DNA from: Streptomyces agglomeratus
GTDB lineage: Bacteria; Actinomycetota; Actinomycetes; Streptomycetales; Streptomycetaceae
DNA: 64,000 nucleotides
Reading direction: 5' to 3'
Assembly (NCBI RefSeq): GCF_001746415.1
Contig: NZ_MEHJ01000001.1
Coordinates: 7,570,501-7,634,500, forward strand
Every line of letters starts with the position of its first letter. Position 1 is the stretch's first letter. The notes under the pieces are model-generated. The model saw only the letters and a list, made by a program, of their open reading frames with translations. It was not told the DNA's origin and ran no database searches. The position numbers and the translations under genes are program-made. Shown one piece after another: positions 8,933 to 18,256 of this stretch.

Positions 8933-9229
8933 GTGATCATCAGGGTGAGTGAGGCGCGCGTACGTCCTGAACGGTTCGAGGCATTTCGCGACATGATCGT
9001 CTCCGCGGTACGCGAGTTTCCGAGCCGCTACCCAGGGCTGGTGGACCACGAAGTACTGCTCGCGCCGCCCGACTCGCTGCTGTACGTCAGTCGCTGGCGC
9101 AGCGAGCAGGACCTGGTCGGCTACGCCGGTGAGCACTGGCGTGACCAGCCCGTGGTTCTGCCGGGCGAGGACGAGTACCTCGTCGCACCGCTTCAGGTGC
9201 GGCACTTCACGCTCGCGTCTCTGAGCTGA
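8933..9229 (+). CDS. Antibiotic biosynthesis monooxygenase-like (ABM) protein
   Basis: 98 residues starting GTG (read as MIIRVSEARVRPERFEAFRD). The ferredoxin-like alpha-beta pattern and the YPGLVDHEVLLAPPDSLLYV strand-turn-strand fit the small dimeric ABM/DUF4188-like fold. Such proteins act as cofactor-free monooxygenases or heme-binding dimers, but no active-site assignment is possible here. It precedes the Rrf2 gene by 135 bp. Confidence 0.65.
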   Translation: MIIRVSEARVRPERFEAFRDMIVSAVREFPSRYPGLVDHEVLLAPPDSLLYVSRWRSEQDLVGYAGEHWRDQPVVLPGEDEYLVAPLQVRHFTLASLS

Positions 9230-9331
9230 TGTCTGGGCGCGCCGACGCGCGCGGGCTGTGGTGCGCCCAAGCCAGCCAGACACGTCGAACTGTGCGGAGT
9301 TCCGGAACATGGCTTGACCGTGAGCGCGCCT

Positions 9332-9350
9332 GTAACAGAAGCTGTTGCAA
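9332..9350. promoter_or_regulatory. Near-palindrome upstream of the Rrf2 gene
   Basis: TGTAACAG-AAG-CTGTTGCA, one mismatch from a perfect inverted 8-mer, lies 14 bp upstream of the Rrf2 start, with TTGACC (9315-9320) just before it. This is a plausible autoregulatory operator. Confidence 0.45.
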
Positions 9351-9363
9351 CAAGGGGGAAGTG

Positions 9364-9792
9364 ATGGCGGCGAACAGTCGATTGACCATTGCGACGCATG
9401 CGTTGACCTGGCTGGCGTTGGCGAAACGCCGAGGCCAGGAGGTTCTTACTTCGGACCAGGTCGCGGCCAGCGTCAACACCAACCCCGTGATCATCCGGCG
9501 CAGTCTGGGCGACTTGCGGCGAGCCGGCCTGGTGGACGTGCGCCACGGCGCTGGTGCGGGCTGGAGTCTGGCCCGTGGGCCGGAGGACATCACCCTGCTT
9601 GAGGTGTACGACGCCGTCGGTGCGCAACCACCGTTCGGTCTGCACCACACCGAGCCCAATCCGGAGTGTCCGGTCGGTCGGGGCATCCGGCCCGCCCTGG
9701 GCGGTGCCTACGGTCGGGTCGAGCAGGCCATGCGGCGGGAACTGGCGGACATGTCGATCGCCGATGTGCTTCGCGAGACGCTGACGAACTAG
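9364..9792 (+). CDS. Rrf2-family transcriptional regulator
   Basis: 142 residues. The winged helix is typical of Rrf2: ATHALTWLALAKRRGQEVLT, NPVIIRRSLGDLRRAGLV, GAGAGWSLAR. Only one cysteine (PNPECPVG) is present instead of the three-Cys cluster motif of IscR/NsrR, so an Fe-S cofactor is unlikely; it is closer to YwnA-like members. ATG preceded by GGGGGAAG. The NIPSNAP-type gene 94 bp downstream on the same strand is a likely target. Confidence 0.82.
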   Translation: MAANSRLTIATHALTWLALAKRRGQEVLTSDQVAASVNTNPVIIRRSLGDLRRAGLVDVRHGAGAGWSLARGPEDITLLEVYDAVGAQPPFGLHHTEPNPECPVGRGIRPALGGAYGRVEQAMRRELADMSIADVLRETLTN

Positions 9793-9886
9793 CCGAAAGG
9801 GCCCCGAGCCGGAACGACGGGCCATGGGGGACCGTACCGCTTGTTGTGACCAAGACAGTTCCAGTGACTGACAAGGAGCAAAGCTG

Positions 9887-10624
9887 TTGAACGCCCTACG
9901 GTGTCCGGTCGTCGAGCTGCGGCAGTACACATTGCACGCAGGACAACGGGACGTACTGATCGATCTGTTCGACCGGGAGCTCGTCGAACCCCAAGAGGCA
10001 GTGGGGATGCCCGTCTTGGGGCAGTTCCGCGATCTGGACGACCCCGACCGGTTCGTCTGGCTCCGCGGCTTCGAAGACATGCCGCGCCGTGCCGAGGCGT
10101 TGCAGAGCTTCTACGGCGGGCCGGTCTGGCAGGCGCACCGTGACCGGGCGAACGCGACGATGGCCGACTCCGACGACGTCCTGCTCCTACGGCCGGCCTC
10201 GGCACGCGGCGGGTTCCCGGCACCGGTTGGCGCTCGGCGGCCCCACGGTGAGCGGGCGGCCTCGCCACCGTCGCTGATGCTCGCCACGATCTGGCACGGC
10301 AACGCCCCCTTCGACGCTGCCTTCGTAGAGTTCTTCGAGCGGCGGGTGCGGCCCGTACTGGCCGGGACCGGCGCCGAGCCACTGGCGTACCTACAGTCCG
10401 AACACGCCCCCAACACCTTTCCGGCGCTGCCCGTGCGGACGAACGAGGAGGTCTTCGTGTGGTTCGCACGCTTCACCGACGAAGGCCACATGGACGACCA
10501 CCTGAACCGCTTGCAGCATTCCGAGCGCTGGCACGATGAGGTGCTGCCGACCCTCTCGAAAACGCTGGCCCGGACCCCACAACGGCTACGGCTGGCGCCC
10601 ACGGAGCGGTCAATGCTGCGATGA
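9887..10624 (+). CDS. NIPSNAP family protein (two repeats)
   Basis: 245 residues from a TTG start with AAGGAGC 8 bp upstream. The N-terminal half has the NIPSNAP signature (VELRQYTLHAGQRDVLIDLF, then FVWLRGFEDMPRRAEAL, then FYGGPVWQAHRD). The C-terminal half repeats the same fold in diverged form (MLATIWHGN, EEVFVWFARFTDEGHMDDHL). NIPSNAP proteins are dimeric ferredoxin-like folds of poorly known function. It follows an Rrf2 regulator and may be under its control. Confidence 0.8.
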   Translation: MNALRCPVVELRQYTLHAGQRDVLIDLFDRELVEPQEAVGMPVLGQFRDLDDPDRFVWLRGFEDMPRRAEALQSFYGGPVWQAHRDRANATMADSDDVLLLRPASARGGFPAPVGARRPHGERAASPPSLMLATIWHGNAPFDAAFVEFFERRVRPVLAGTGAEPLAYLQSEHAPNTFPALPVRTNEEVFVWFARFTDEGHMDDHLNRLQHSERWHDEVLPTLSKTLARTPQRLRLAPTERSMLR

Positions 10625-10834
10625 GTACTGAACGTAGCCGGTGATGGCAGGCAACTTCACGCCGCGCAGCCGGACTCCGGCCCAGCACGACGGCGACTCC
10701 AGGAGGAGCAGGGATCCCCCAACAGCCGGGCCGGCGGCCGGCGTCGTCGGGGTCGAGGTGGCGGAGCGCCCTCGTATCGCCTCAACTTCTGCTGCACCAT
10801 GCGTCATTCGATTTGTCTACGTACACTCACGGGC

Positions 10835-11218
10835 ATGGCATGCCGCATCAGTGAGCTGGTCATCGACGCCGCCGACCCCGAGCGGCTCGCCGCATTCTGG
10901 AGCGACGTCCTCGGCTACGTGGAACTCGGCCGGGAGGACGACGGAAGCGTCGAGATCGGGCCGCCCGACGTCGGTTCCGGCGGTCCGCAGCCGACCCTCG
11001 TGCTCAGCCCCAGCAGCGCCCCGCGGGCCGGGAAGCTCCGACTGCACATCGACGTCAACGCCACCGACCGCGACCAGGACGCCGAGCTGGAGCGGCTGCT
11101 CGCCCTCGGCGCCAGGCCCGTCGACGTCGGCCAGACCGGCACCGAGAACTGGCACGTCCTGTGCGACCCGGAAGGCAACGAATTCTGCCTCCTGCACACC
11201 CGGCTCCAGCCCCTGTGA
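10835..11218 (+). CDS. VOC (glyoxalase-like) family protein
   Basis: 127 residues from the ATG giving MACRISELVIDAADPERLAA. The beta-alpha-beta-beta-beta pattern with FWSDVLGYVEL, LRLHIDVNATDRD and LCDPEGNEFCLL is typical of the Glyoxalase_6-type VOC superfamily. Metal ligands are not clearly assignable beyond the His in LHIDV and the Glu in GNEFCL. The substrate is unknown. Confidence 0.8.
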   Translation: MACRISELVIDAADPERLAAFWSDVLGYVELGREDDGSVEIGPPDVGSGGPQPTLVLSPSSAPRAGKLRLHIDVNATDRDQDAELERLLALGARPVDVGQTGTENWHVLCDPEGNEFCLLHTRLQPL

Positions 11219-11264
11219 CCTCGGACCGTCTGGCAGGCGACCAGTACATGCCCACAAAACTGTG

Positions 11265-11633
11265 TCACCGGGGCGGGATCGGCTGAGTGAGGTTCACCGG
11301 GTTGCCGTCGGGGTCCTGGATGTGGGCGACGCGCTGTCCCCACGGCATGTCGTTGGCGCCGCCGCTCACCGAGCCGCCCAGCGCCTCCACCCGGCCGAGC
11401 GTCTCGTCGACGTCGTCGACACCGATGCTGAGCAGGATCCGCGGCGCCGCCCCGGTCCCCGGGGCGGCCTTGGTCACCAGCCCGAGGTCGGTGTCGCCGA
11501 TGCGCAGGCCGCGATAGAAGGCCGGGCCTTCCGCCGGTACCCGGAAGATCTCCTCAGCGCCGAACAATTTCGTATAGAAGCCGAGCAGAACGTCCTGGTC
11601 GGCAGTAAGGATCACTGGCTGGACGGTGGACAT
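11265..11633 (-). CDS. VOC (glyoxalase/bleomycin-resistance-like) family protein
   Basis: 122 residues from the ATG (MSTVQPVILTADQDVLLGFY) with AGGAGG 5 bp upstream. The family pattern FYTKLFGAEEI, RGLRIGDTDLGLV, LLSIGVDDVDETL and IQDPDGNPVNLTQ is complete. It is convergent with the preceding VOC gene but only distantly similar to it. It could be a small-molecule binding or resistance protein. Confidence 0.8.
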   Translation of the reverse strand: MSTVQPVILTADQDVLLGFYTKLFGAEEIFRVPAEGPAFYRGLRIGDTDLGLVTKAAPGTGAAPRILLSIGVDDVDETLGRVEALGGSVSGGANDMPWGQRVAHIQDPDGNPVNLTQPIPPR

Positions 11634-11898
11634 GGTCCTCCTGTCGAGAACGGTCGTGTCGCTGGGTAGACCGTTCGAGGACGGTGAACTCATCGGCCGA
11701 AACACCCCGCCGGACGCGCTGTCCCACGGACCGCCGCCCACGGGCGGCACGAGCACCCCGGAACGAAGTCATGCCACCCCGCTGAGCAGCCCACTCCAAG
11801 AGGGCGGAGCTCCGGCGTGGCGCGCGTCGCGCAAGGACTTCCGGATGGCCGGGGGCCCACTGCCGACTGCCATGCCGGCACGGCAACCGCGCCCATGA

Positions 11899-12288
11899 GC
11901 ACCCCTGGACCTCGCGCACCACGCAGTGGCCCTCTTCTATGTCGGCTTGGCGCTACCCGACGCCTGGCATCTCGCCGTCAACGCCAACGACGACAGCGGG
12001 GAGGTCACTCTGTGGATTCTTGCTGACGACCGCTCGTCCTGGGCAGCTGCCGACTACACACCCGATCAAGACACCTACCTCGTCACTCAGTACGGCCCAC
12101 GCAAGCTGTGGGACGAAGCCGAGGCCGCATACCGAGTCTGGGACCAGATGGGCCGGCCGGACCGCGACCGTGCCGGCATCTCCGTCACTCATGACGGGCA
12201 GTATGTATGGCTGGACACCGAGGAACAGGTCATCAGTGGGTCGCCAACCCACGCTGCACCAATGGGCAGGCCGCTGATCAACCGCTGA
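11899..12288 (+). pseudogene. C-terminal remnant of a Streptomyces methyltransferase (RiPP-maturation type)
   Basis: The open stretch DLAHHAVALFYVGLALPDAWH, VTLWILADDRSSWAA and QYGPRKLWDEAEAAYRVWD resembles the C-terminal domain of protein-isoaspartate methyltransferase-like enzymes that accompany ATP-grasp RiPP clusters. The catalytic SAM-binding domain (normally more than 250 residues) is missing, and an in-frame stop lies just upstream at 11896. A GTG at 11926 could start a 120-residue product but has no convincing ribosome binding site. Assignment is from family resemblance only; a remnant is likely. Confidence 0.5.
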
Positions 12289-12486
12289 GCGCAGGGGTGT
12301 CCTTTCGCCTTCACGGCGACTGGCCGAAGAGCGGTACGGCGTCCAGTGGGTCCTGCTTCCTGACGTCGATCGTGCCGTCAGGCCGGTTGTAGACGGCCCT
12401 GCGCTCGGGTAGCTACAGCGAAGTGACAAGTAGCTCTCTGTAGCCGATGTGACGGCGTGTTATTCCGGGTTCGGGTGACCGCAGGC
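12289..12486. other. Spacer with a short unidentified coding-like remnant
   Basis: On the minus strand, 12312-12412 reads PERRAVYNRPDGTIDV and RKQDPLDAVPLFGQSP before a stop, with another stop directly upstream. It looks like the end of a lost protein, not a gene. Nothing else is seen here. Confidence 0.3.
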
Positions 12487-12569
12487 CGTTGGGACTGCGG
12501 ATCAACGAGGCACGGATGCTCGACCTGGACGACGTCCGGTGGGAGTTTGGCCAGTTCGGCAAGCTCAAC
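12487..12569 (+). pseudogene. Tyrosine-integrase fragment
   Basis: LGLRINEARMLDLDDVRWEF plus GQFGKLN matches the box I region of actinobacterial tyrosine recombinases (G-L-R-x-x-E-A), where the Arg is catalytic. Only about 28 residues survive and no catalytic domain follows. It is a remnant of an integrated element. Confidence 0.6.
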
Positions 12570-12774
12570 GGATGGGATAGCAGGCCCCGACGTCGCCCAT
12601 GCACGGCTCGCCAGTGCCGTGGTAGGTGTGCGCAACAATCACGCCGAGCACCACCAGCAGCAGCAAAAAGCCCCATATGACGATCGATATCGGATGGAGG
12701 CGAAACCAAGCCGTTATCTTCTGGCGCCGGGTGCGGCGAGCTGGGCTGGCCGCACCGAGACTGTCACCCGTCAT
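12565..12774 (-). CDS. Small single-span membrane protein
   Basis: 69 residues from an ATG with GGGGGG 4-9 bp upstream. A basic N-terminus (ASPARRTRRQKITAWFRLHP) is followed by one transmembrane helix (ISIVIWGFLLLLVVLGVIVA) and a short Cys-containing tail (GEPCMGDVGACYPIR). No family recognised. It lies between two integrase remnants and could be cargo of the lost element or a late arrival. Confidence 0.5.
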   Translation of the reverse strand: MTGDSLGAASPARRTRRQKITAWFRLHPISIVIWGFLLLLVVLGVIVAHTYHGTGEPCMGDVGACYPIR

Positions 12775-12793
12775 GATTCCCCCCGAGGATTGC

Positions 12794-13285
12794 TCACTCT
12801 GCGGACATGAGTATCCAGGCTATTCCCACCTCTGCCCGACCGCATGCGAATCGCCCGGGGGCGAGTAGGGTGATCGGTCGCCCGTCGCCCACCAGGCCGG
12901 CCTTGGCGAACCAGAACTTCACGCGCTCGTTGACGACGTGGCCGCGCAGGTGCTCCCCGCGCACGGGTGCCTTCTTCGCCCGGGTTTCGGCCGTCGCGAC
13001 CTTCCCGTTCTTGCGCAGGTGGCGGAACACCGGCCCGTCGGTGATTCCCTGCTCAGCAAGGTAGGCAAGCCATCGGTTCATCCGGGCGCCGAGCTGAACG
13101 TCACGCCGGTCCCGCAGCGGGATGGTCTGGTCCTCGTCCTTGTGGGACTTGTCCTCTGCAACCCAGACGAGAATGCGGTCGGACAGGATGGTGAGGTCCT
13201 CGACGTCGAGGTTGGTGTCCTCGATCGACCGGCCCATAAAGGAGTAACCGAAGGCGAGCATCGCAGCGTCCCGCAGCCCGGCCGG
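12794..13285 (-). pseudogene. Decayed tyrosine recombinase/integrase fragment
   Basis: GLRDAAMLAFGYSFMGRSIE, then LDVEDLTILSDRILVWVAED and IPLRDRRDVQLGARMNRWLA, then GHVVNERVKFWFAKAGLVGD follow the core of a tyrosine recombinase. The N-terminal DNA-binding arm is absent. The H-x-L-R catalytic box and the final tyrosine are destroyed: the frame continues as nonspecific sequence after GDGRPIT. The usual Gly-Leu-Arg in box I also reads FMGRS. This is a non-functional relic, different in sequence and orientation from the fragment at 12487. Confidence 0.75.
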
Positions 13286-13612
13286 CTTCCCGCTTTGTCG
13301 GTCGTGCCCTCGCCGCCGAACGGCGGTGGCGCAGGGCCTCGGGCGCCGGGTGGCGACGGCGGCGGACAAGGGCGCGCGGTGTGGGGTCCGGACGACACAG
13401 AGGGACGCCGCCCACTGAGCCGGCGCCTGCCGCGACGTGGCCGGTCGTATCAGGGTCGCGAAAGGATGCCGGTCCTCGGACGGGGCGGCCGAGAGGGGGC
13501 TGCTGCCCGACGGACCGCGGGGGTGCCTCGCCGCGCGCCGATGGACGGGGATTCTGCCACCCTGAGGGGAGAGCGTTGCCCTTAGCCTGACGAAGGGTGG
13601 TGGTGGGCGGCC
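13286..13612. other. Intergenic region before the LAL regulator
   Basis: Contains the broken upstream edge of the integrase relic and presumably the promoter of the LAL regulator. No clear promoter, repeat or hairpin was identified. Confidence 0.3.
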
Positions 13613-16282
13613 ATGGCCGGGCACATGCAGAACGCGGAGCGCCCCACATCCCCGGACGCCGATCCGCAGGGCGAGCCGTTCCTGCTCACCCGGTTCGCCG
13701 TCCCCACACGCCCCGCGACGTTCCTGCCGCGCCGGCGACTGACCCGCCATCTCGACCAGGCACTCCTGACTTCCTTGACCATGGTCAACGGAGCCGCCGG
13801 CGCCGGCAAGACCCTGCTCGTCGCCGACTGGGTGGCCGGCAGGGACGAGCCGGTCGCCTGGCTGACGGCCGAGGGGACGGGCCGGGGCCCCGGAATCCTC
13901 TGGGCGTACCTGCTCCAGGCCCTCGGGGTCGCGGGTGTCCAGATGCCCCCGGACATCGGTTGCCCGGCCGACGCGAATCGCGTCGACCGTACGTTGCTGG
14001 CGCGCGTCGCGGCCCATCTCGGTGCCCGGACCGAACCCGTGATCGTGGTACTGGACGAGTACGACCGTGTGACCGACCCGCGGATCGCGGAACAACTGGA
14101 GTTCGTTCTGCACCACGCGGGGCGGGGCATGCGCCTGGTCCTCGTCACCCGTACCGAGCCGCTGCTGCCCCTGCACCGATACCGGGCGGCGGGCGAGATG
14201 ACCGAGATCAGGGGCGCTGAGCTGGCCTTCACCCCCGAGGAGGCGGCCGCCCTGCTGGAGCTGCACGGACTGAGTCTTCCGGTGGACGCCGCACGCGCAC
14301 TCGTGGAGCGCACCCAGGGGTGGGCCGCCGGCCTGCGGCTGTGCGCACTGGCGGCGCAGGAGCGCCCGGACGCGGAGCGCTATCTCAAGGAGTTCGAGAG
14401 CGACCGCACCACGGTCGCGGACTTCCTGCTCGCCGAGGTGCTCAAGCGCCAGCCCCCCGAAACGCAAGATCTCCTGCTGCGGATCAGCGTCCTCGACCGC
14501 TTCTGCCCCGACCTGGTGAACGCGCTGACCGGGCGCACCGACGCCGAGGCCGTCCTGGTCGGACTGCACCGCGACAACGCGTTCGTCGAGCACCTCGGGC
14601 ACGCCTGGTACCGCCTCCACCCGTTGTTCAAGGAAATCCTCCAGGCCCACTTGCGCGTACGCTCTCCCGGCCTGCGGCCCGAACTCCACCTTCGGGCCGC
14701 GCACTGGCTGCGGCGGTCCGGATCCCTCGAGCAGACGCTCGGCCACGGCGCCGCCGCCGGCGACTGGGAGTTCACCGCCGGCGCACTCGTGGACGATCTC
14801 GCCATCGGCCAGCTCTTCACCGGCCGGCGCTCCGACGACCTGGCCGAACTGTTCGCCGGGATGGGGCCCGACGCCGCGAGCCCCGCGGCGGACATCGTCC
14901 GCGCGGCTCGTGAGCTGGCCGGGAGCGACCTCGACCGCGGCCTGAACCATCTGCACCGCGCCGAATCGAATCTGGGCCGAGAGGATGCCGGCGACCAGTC
15001 CGCGGCGCGGCTGAGCTGCGCCCTGCTGGAAGCCCTCGTGGCACGTCTGACCGGCTCGCCGGACCGGGCGGAGATGGCCGCCGCGATGGCCCGGCACGTA
15101 CGTACCGATGTCCCCTCCGGCCTCCTGGACAGGCATCCAGAACTCACCGCCCTCCTGCTGACCCATCTGGGCTCGACACGGCTGTGGGCCGGGCGCTTCG
15201 ACGACGCCCGCGCCGCCCTCGTCCCGGCGGCCGGCGCCCCCGGCGGAGTTTCGACAGCGCTCCCGCGCGGGGACTCCCTGGGCCGCCTGGCCCTCATCGA
15301 CTACCTGGACGGCCGGCTCGGCCGGGCGGAGCGCAAGGCCCAGGAAGCCATCACCGCGACACAACGGTTCGGCGTGCCGCAGCCGTCCGGTTGCGGCATC
15401 GGGCGGCTGGTCCTGGCAGCAGTGGCCGTCGACCGCGACGAACTGGACCGGGCCCAGACGCTTCTGGATTCGGTGCCCCTGTCTCCCGCGCCGATGCGGG
15501 ACCCGGTGACCGAAGCGGGCCGGGCCATCGCCACCGCGCGTCTGCTGCTGGCCCGCGGCAAGACGCGCGCCGCCGTCGAGGCGGCGGAACCGGCCGTCTC
15601 CGCCGAGGTGGCCTCTCCCTGGGCGTCGGGGCACACGGCGCTCATCACCTCCGCGGCACACCTGGCCGAAGGCCGGCCCGAGACAGCGGCCCGGCTGCTG
15701 CGCGCCGTGCCCGGCGATCAGGTGGCGTGTGCCGTGGAGGCCGCGCGGGCCCACCTCGCCGCGGGGGAGCCCGGCGCGGCGATCGCCCTGCTCGACACCG
15801 TGCGCCCCGAAGCCCGCACCGGCCCTGGACTGACCGTCCGGGCCATGCTGGTGAGGGCACAGGCAGCGGACCGGGCGGGGGACCCCGCGGCAGCGCGCCG
15901 GCAACTTGCCCAGGCCCTGCGGGAGGCGCGGCGCGAGAAACTGCGGCGGCCCTTCCTGGACGCCGGAGCGTGGCTCCACCCCCTGTTGAGCGCGTCGCCC
16001 CTGCGGGAGCTGGCCGAGGGGTGGCTCGCTCCCCGCTCCGTACCGCCCGGTGGGACGCCGCGCTCCCCGGACCAGCCGCCGCCGGTCGTGGAGGAACTGA
16101 GCGGACGCGAGCACGACGTACTGCGGCGGCTGGCCCAGATGATGTCCACGGAGGAGATCGCCGACGACCTCCACGTGTCGGTGAACACCGTCAAGACCCA
16201 CCTGAAAGGCGTCTACCGGAAGCTGGCGGTCAGTCGGCGCACCGACGCGGTGCGCCGCGCCCGCGAGCTGCGGTTGCTGTGA
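13613..16282 (+). CDS. LuxR-family ATP-binding regulator (LAL/MalT-like)
   Basis: 889 residues, standard for the large STAND regulators. There is a P-loop near residue 60 (NGAAGAGKTLLVADW), a Walker B-like VIVVLDEYDRV near residue 145, then ALAFTPEEA and WAAGLRLCAL motifs of the MalT NTPase module, a long helical repeat (TPR-like) sensor region, and a C-terminal LuxR helix-turn-helix (EHDVLRRLAQMMSTEEIADD, then LHVSVNTVKTHLKGVYRKL). It acts as a ligand- and ATP-dependent transcription activator. The next gene is an MFS pump in the same direction, about 190 bp on, a possible target. Confidence 0.9.
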   Translation: MAGHMQNAERPTSPDADPQGEPFLLTRFAVPTRPATFLPRRRLTRHLDQALLTSLTMVNGAAGAGKTLLVADWVAGRDEPVAWLTAEGTGRGPGILWAYLLQALGVAGVQMPPDIGCPADANRVDRTLLARVAAHLGARTEPVIVVLDEYDRVTDPRIAEQLEFVLHHAGRGMRLVLVTRTEPLLPLHRYRAAGEMTEIRGAELAFTPEEAAALLELHGLSLPVDAARALVERTQGWAAGLRLCALAAQERPDAERYLKEFESDRTTVADFLLAEVLKRQPPETQDLLLRISVLDRFCPDLVNALTGRTDAEAVLVGLHRDNAFVEHLGHAWYRLHPLFKEILQAHLRVRSPGLRPELHLRAAHWLRRSGSLEQTLGHGAAAGDWEFTAGALVDDLAIGQLFTGRRSDDLAELFAGMGPDAASPAADIVRAARELAGSDLDRGLNHLHRAESNLGREDAGDQSAARLSCALLEALVARLTGSPDRAEMAAAMARHVRTDVPSGLLDRHPELTALLLTHLGSTRLWAGRFDDARAALVPAAGAPGGVSTALPRGDSLGRLALIDYLDGRLGRAERKAQEAITATQRFGVPQPSGCGIGRLVLAAVAVDRDELDRAQTLLDSVPLSPAPMRDPVTEAGRAIATARLLLARGKTRAAVEAAEPAVSAEVASPWASGHTALITSAAHLAEGRPETAARLLRAVPGDQVACAVEAARAHLAAGEPGAAIALLDTVRPEARTGPGLTVRAMLVRAQAADRAGDPAAARRQLAQALREARREKLRRPFLDAGAWLHPLLSASPLRELAEGWLAPRSVPPGGTPRSPDQPPPVVEELSGREHDVLRRLAQMMSTEEIADDLHVSVNTVKTHLKGVYRKLAVSRRTDAVRRARELRLL

Positions 16283-16474
16283 CCCGAATCCGGCAGTCCA
16301 GCCGTACGTGTCACCAGCGGCGGCGGGGGAGCCCGGTGCGGCGCCCCGGCGTTCCGGTGCTTTTTCCGACTCGCCTACCGGGGGTGAAGCGCCGCCCGAC
16401 TTCCTGAGCTGGGATGGCCGTAGCGGCCAGGCACGTGCCGACTGCCGCAACGCGGGCTCGGAGAGGTGATCACG

Positions 16475-18100
16475 TTGAAGCACTGGCGGGCGCTGATCGT
16501 CCTGGGCACCGCCCAGTTCCTGATGGTCCTGGACACGTCCGTCATGAACGTCTCCATCAGCCAACTGGTCGAGGACTTCGACACCGACGTCACCGCGGTC
16601 CAGGCCGTCATCACGCTGTACGCGCTGGTCATGGCCGCTTTAATGATCATCGGAGGCAGGTTCGGAGACTTCGTCGGACGACGCCGTCTCTTCCTCGCCG
16701 GTCTCGTCGTCTACGGCACGGGATCCGCCCTGACCGCCGCGGCTCCCACCCTGTGGGTTCTCACGCTGGGCTGGTCGGTCATCGAAGGACTCGGAGCCGC
16801 GATGGTGCTGCCTGCCATGGCGGCACTGGTCGCCGAGTCCTACCGCGGGCGGGACCGGGCCGTCGCCTACGGTGTCATCGGGGGGGCTGGCCGGCGCGGG
16901 CATCGCGATCGGCCCGCTGCTGGGCGGCTGGGTGACGACGTACCTGACCTGGCGGCTGGTCTTCGCCGGTGAGGTCGTGGTCGTCGTCGTCCTGTGCTTC
17001 CACCGGGTGATCACGGAAGCCCCCAGGACCGGGCGCCGCTCCCGGCTGGACGCCGTCGGCGCGGTGCTCTCGGCGACCGGTCTGGCGCTGGGCGTGTTGG
17101 GAGTGCTCCAGAGCAGCACCTGGGGATGGGTGCAGCCCCGCAATGCGCCGTTCACCGTGCTGGGCTTCGCGCCGACACTGTTCGTCATCGGCGCCGGCGC
17201 TGCCGTGCTGGCCCTCTTCGCGCACTGGGAGCGGCGCCGGGAAGCCCGCGGCGCCGATCCGCTGGTGCACCTGTCCCTGCTGCCAAACCCGCACTGCGCT
17301 CCGGCTTGATGGCGCTGCTCAGCCAAAACCTCATCCTGCTGGGACTGTTCTTCACCATCCCGCTGTACTTGCAGGTCGTTCAGGGCTTCGACGCGTTCCA
17401 GACGGGCCTGCGGCTGCTCCCCGTCTCCGTCACCATGCTCGCGGCATCGCTGCTCGCCGCCCGGCTGGGACGGGCGGCAGGCCCACGCCGGGTGGTCCGG
17501 CTGGCCCTGCTGACCCTGGCCGGTGCCGTCGTGTGGCTGCTGGCCACCATCGATCCGGTCATCGACGACGCGCAATTCGCCGGGGCCATGGCACTGCTGG
17601 GTGTGGGCATGGGCCTGCTCGCCTCGCAACTGGGCAACGTCGTCCAGTCCAGCGTCGGCGAGGAGGGGCGCAGTGAGGTCGGGGGGTTGCAGTACACGGC
17701 TCAGAACCTGGGATCCGCGCTGGGTACGGCGCTCATCGGGTCGATGCTCATCGGGGCGCTGGCCCACGCCTTCACCACGCAGGTGCAGGACAACCCGCGG
17801 CTGTCGGACGAAGCACGACAACAGACCAGTGTGGCCCTCCAGGCCGGGATCAGCTTCGTTCCCACCGAGCAGGTGCGCACGGCGGCCGAGCGCGCGGGAC
17901 TTCCGCCGTCGGAGATCGACGCCCTGGCCGACTCGTACGCGTCGGCGCAGCTCGACGGTCTGAAGGCGGCGATCCTGGCCACCGGGGGCATCACGCTCGC
18001 CAGCTTCCTGGTGACACGGCACCTGCCCGCCGGGCAGACGGGCCGTACGAAGCAACCCGACCAGGACACCGGGGCCCACGCGCCCGGCCCCGCGCGCTGA
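16475..18100 (+). pseudogene. DHA2-type MFS drug transporter with two compensating frameshifts
   Basis: Reads as a 14-span EmrB/QacA-type drug:H+ antiporter: FLMVLDTSVMNVSISQLVED (motif D), GGRFGDFVGRRRLFLAGLVV (motif A), GIAIGPLLGGWVTTYLTWRL (motif C). The frame breaks at a run of seven G at 16880-16886 (six expected) and is restored by loss of one base near 17283-17295, where NP-ALRSGLMALL resumes. The middle 400 bp is therefore out of frame. A TTA codon sits at 16640-16642, which would make translation depend on the bldA tRNA. Start: TTG with GGAG 11 bp upstream. It is either a fresh pseudogene or base-calling error. Confidence 0.8.
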
Positions 18101-18256
18101 GCCCCGGGGAAGGTCGTTGACGCCAGGAGCCCGCGTGCCGGCCACGGTCACCTGCACAGGGTGAAGCCGCACGCCGTACAGCGGCCGACGATGGGAGGGA
18201 GGCGCGCACCCCACACGCCACCCACACACCCCGGGCTGCCCTCGGGAGAGCCGCTC

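Noticed and set aside
12794..16564. A 1256-codon open frame on the minus strand across the LAL regulator
   Set aside because: It is the antisense shadow of the plus-strand LAL gene, low in complexity and without protein motifs. Only its last 160 codons match an integrase and were annotated separately.
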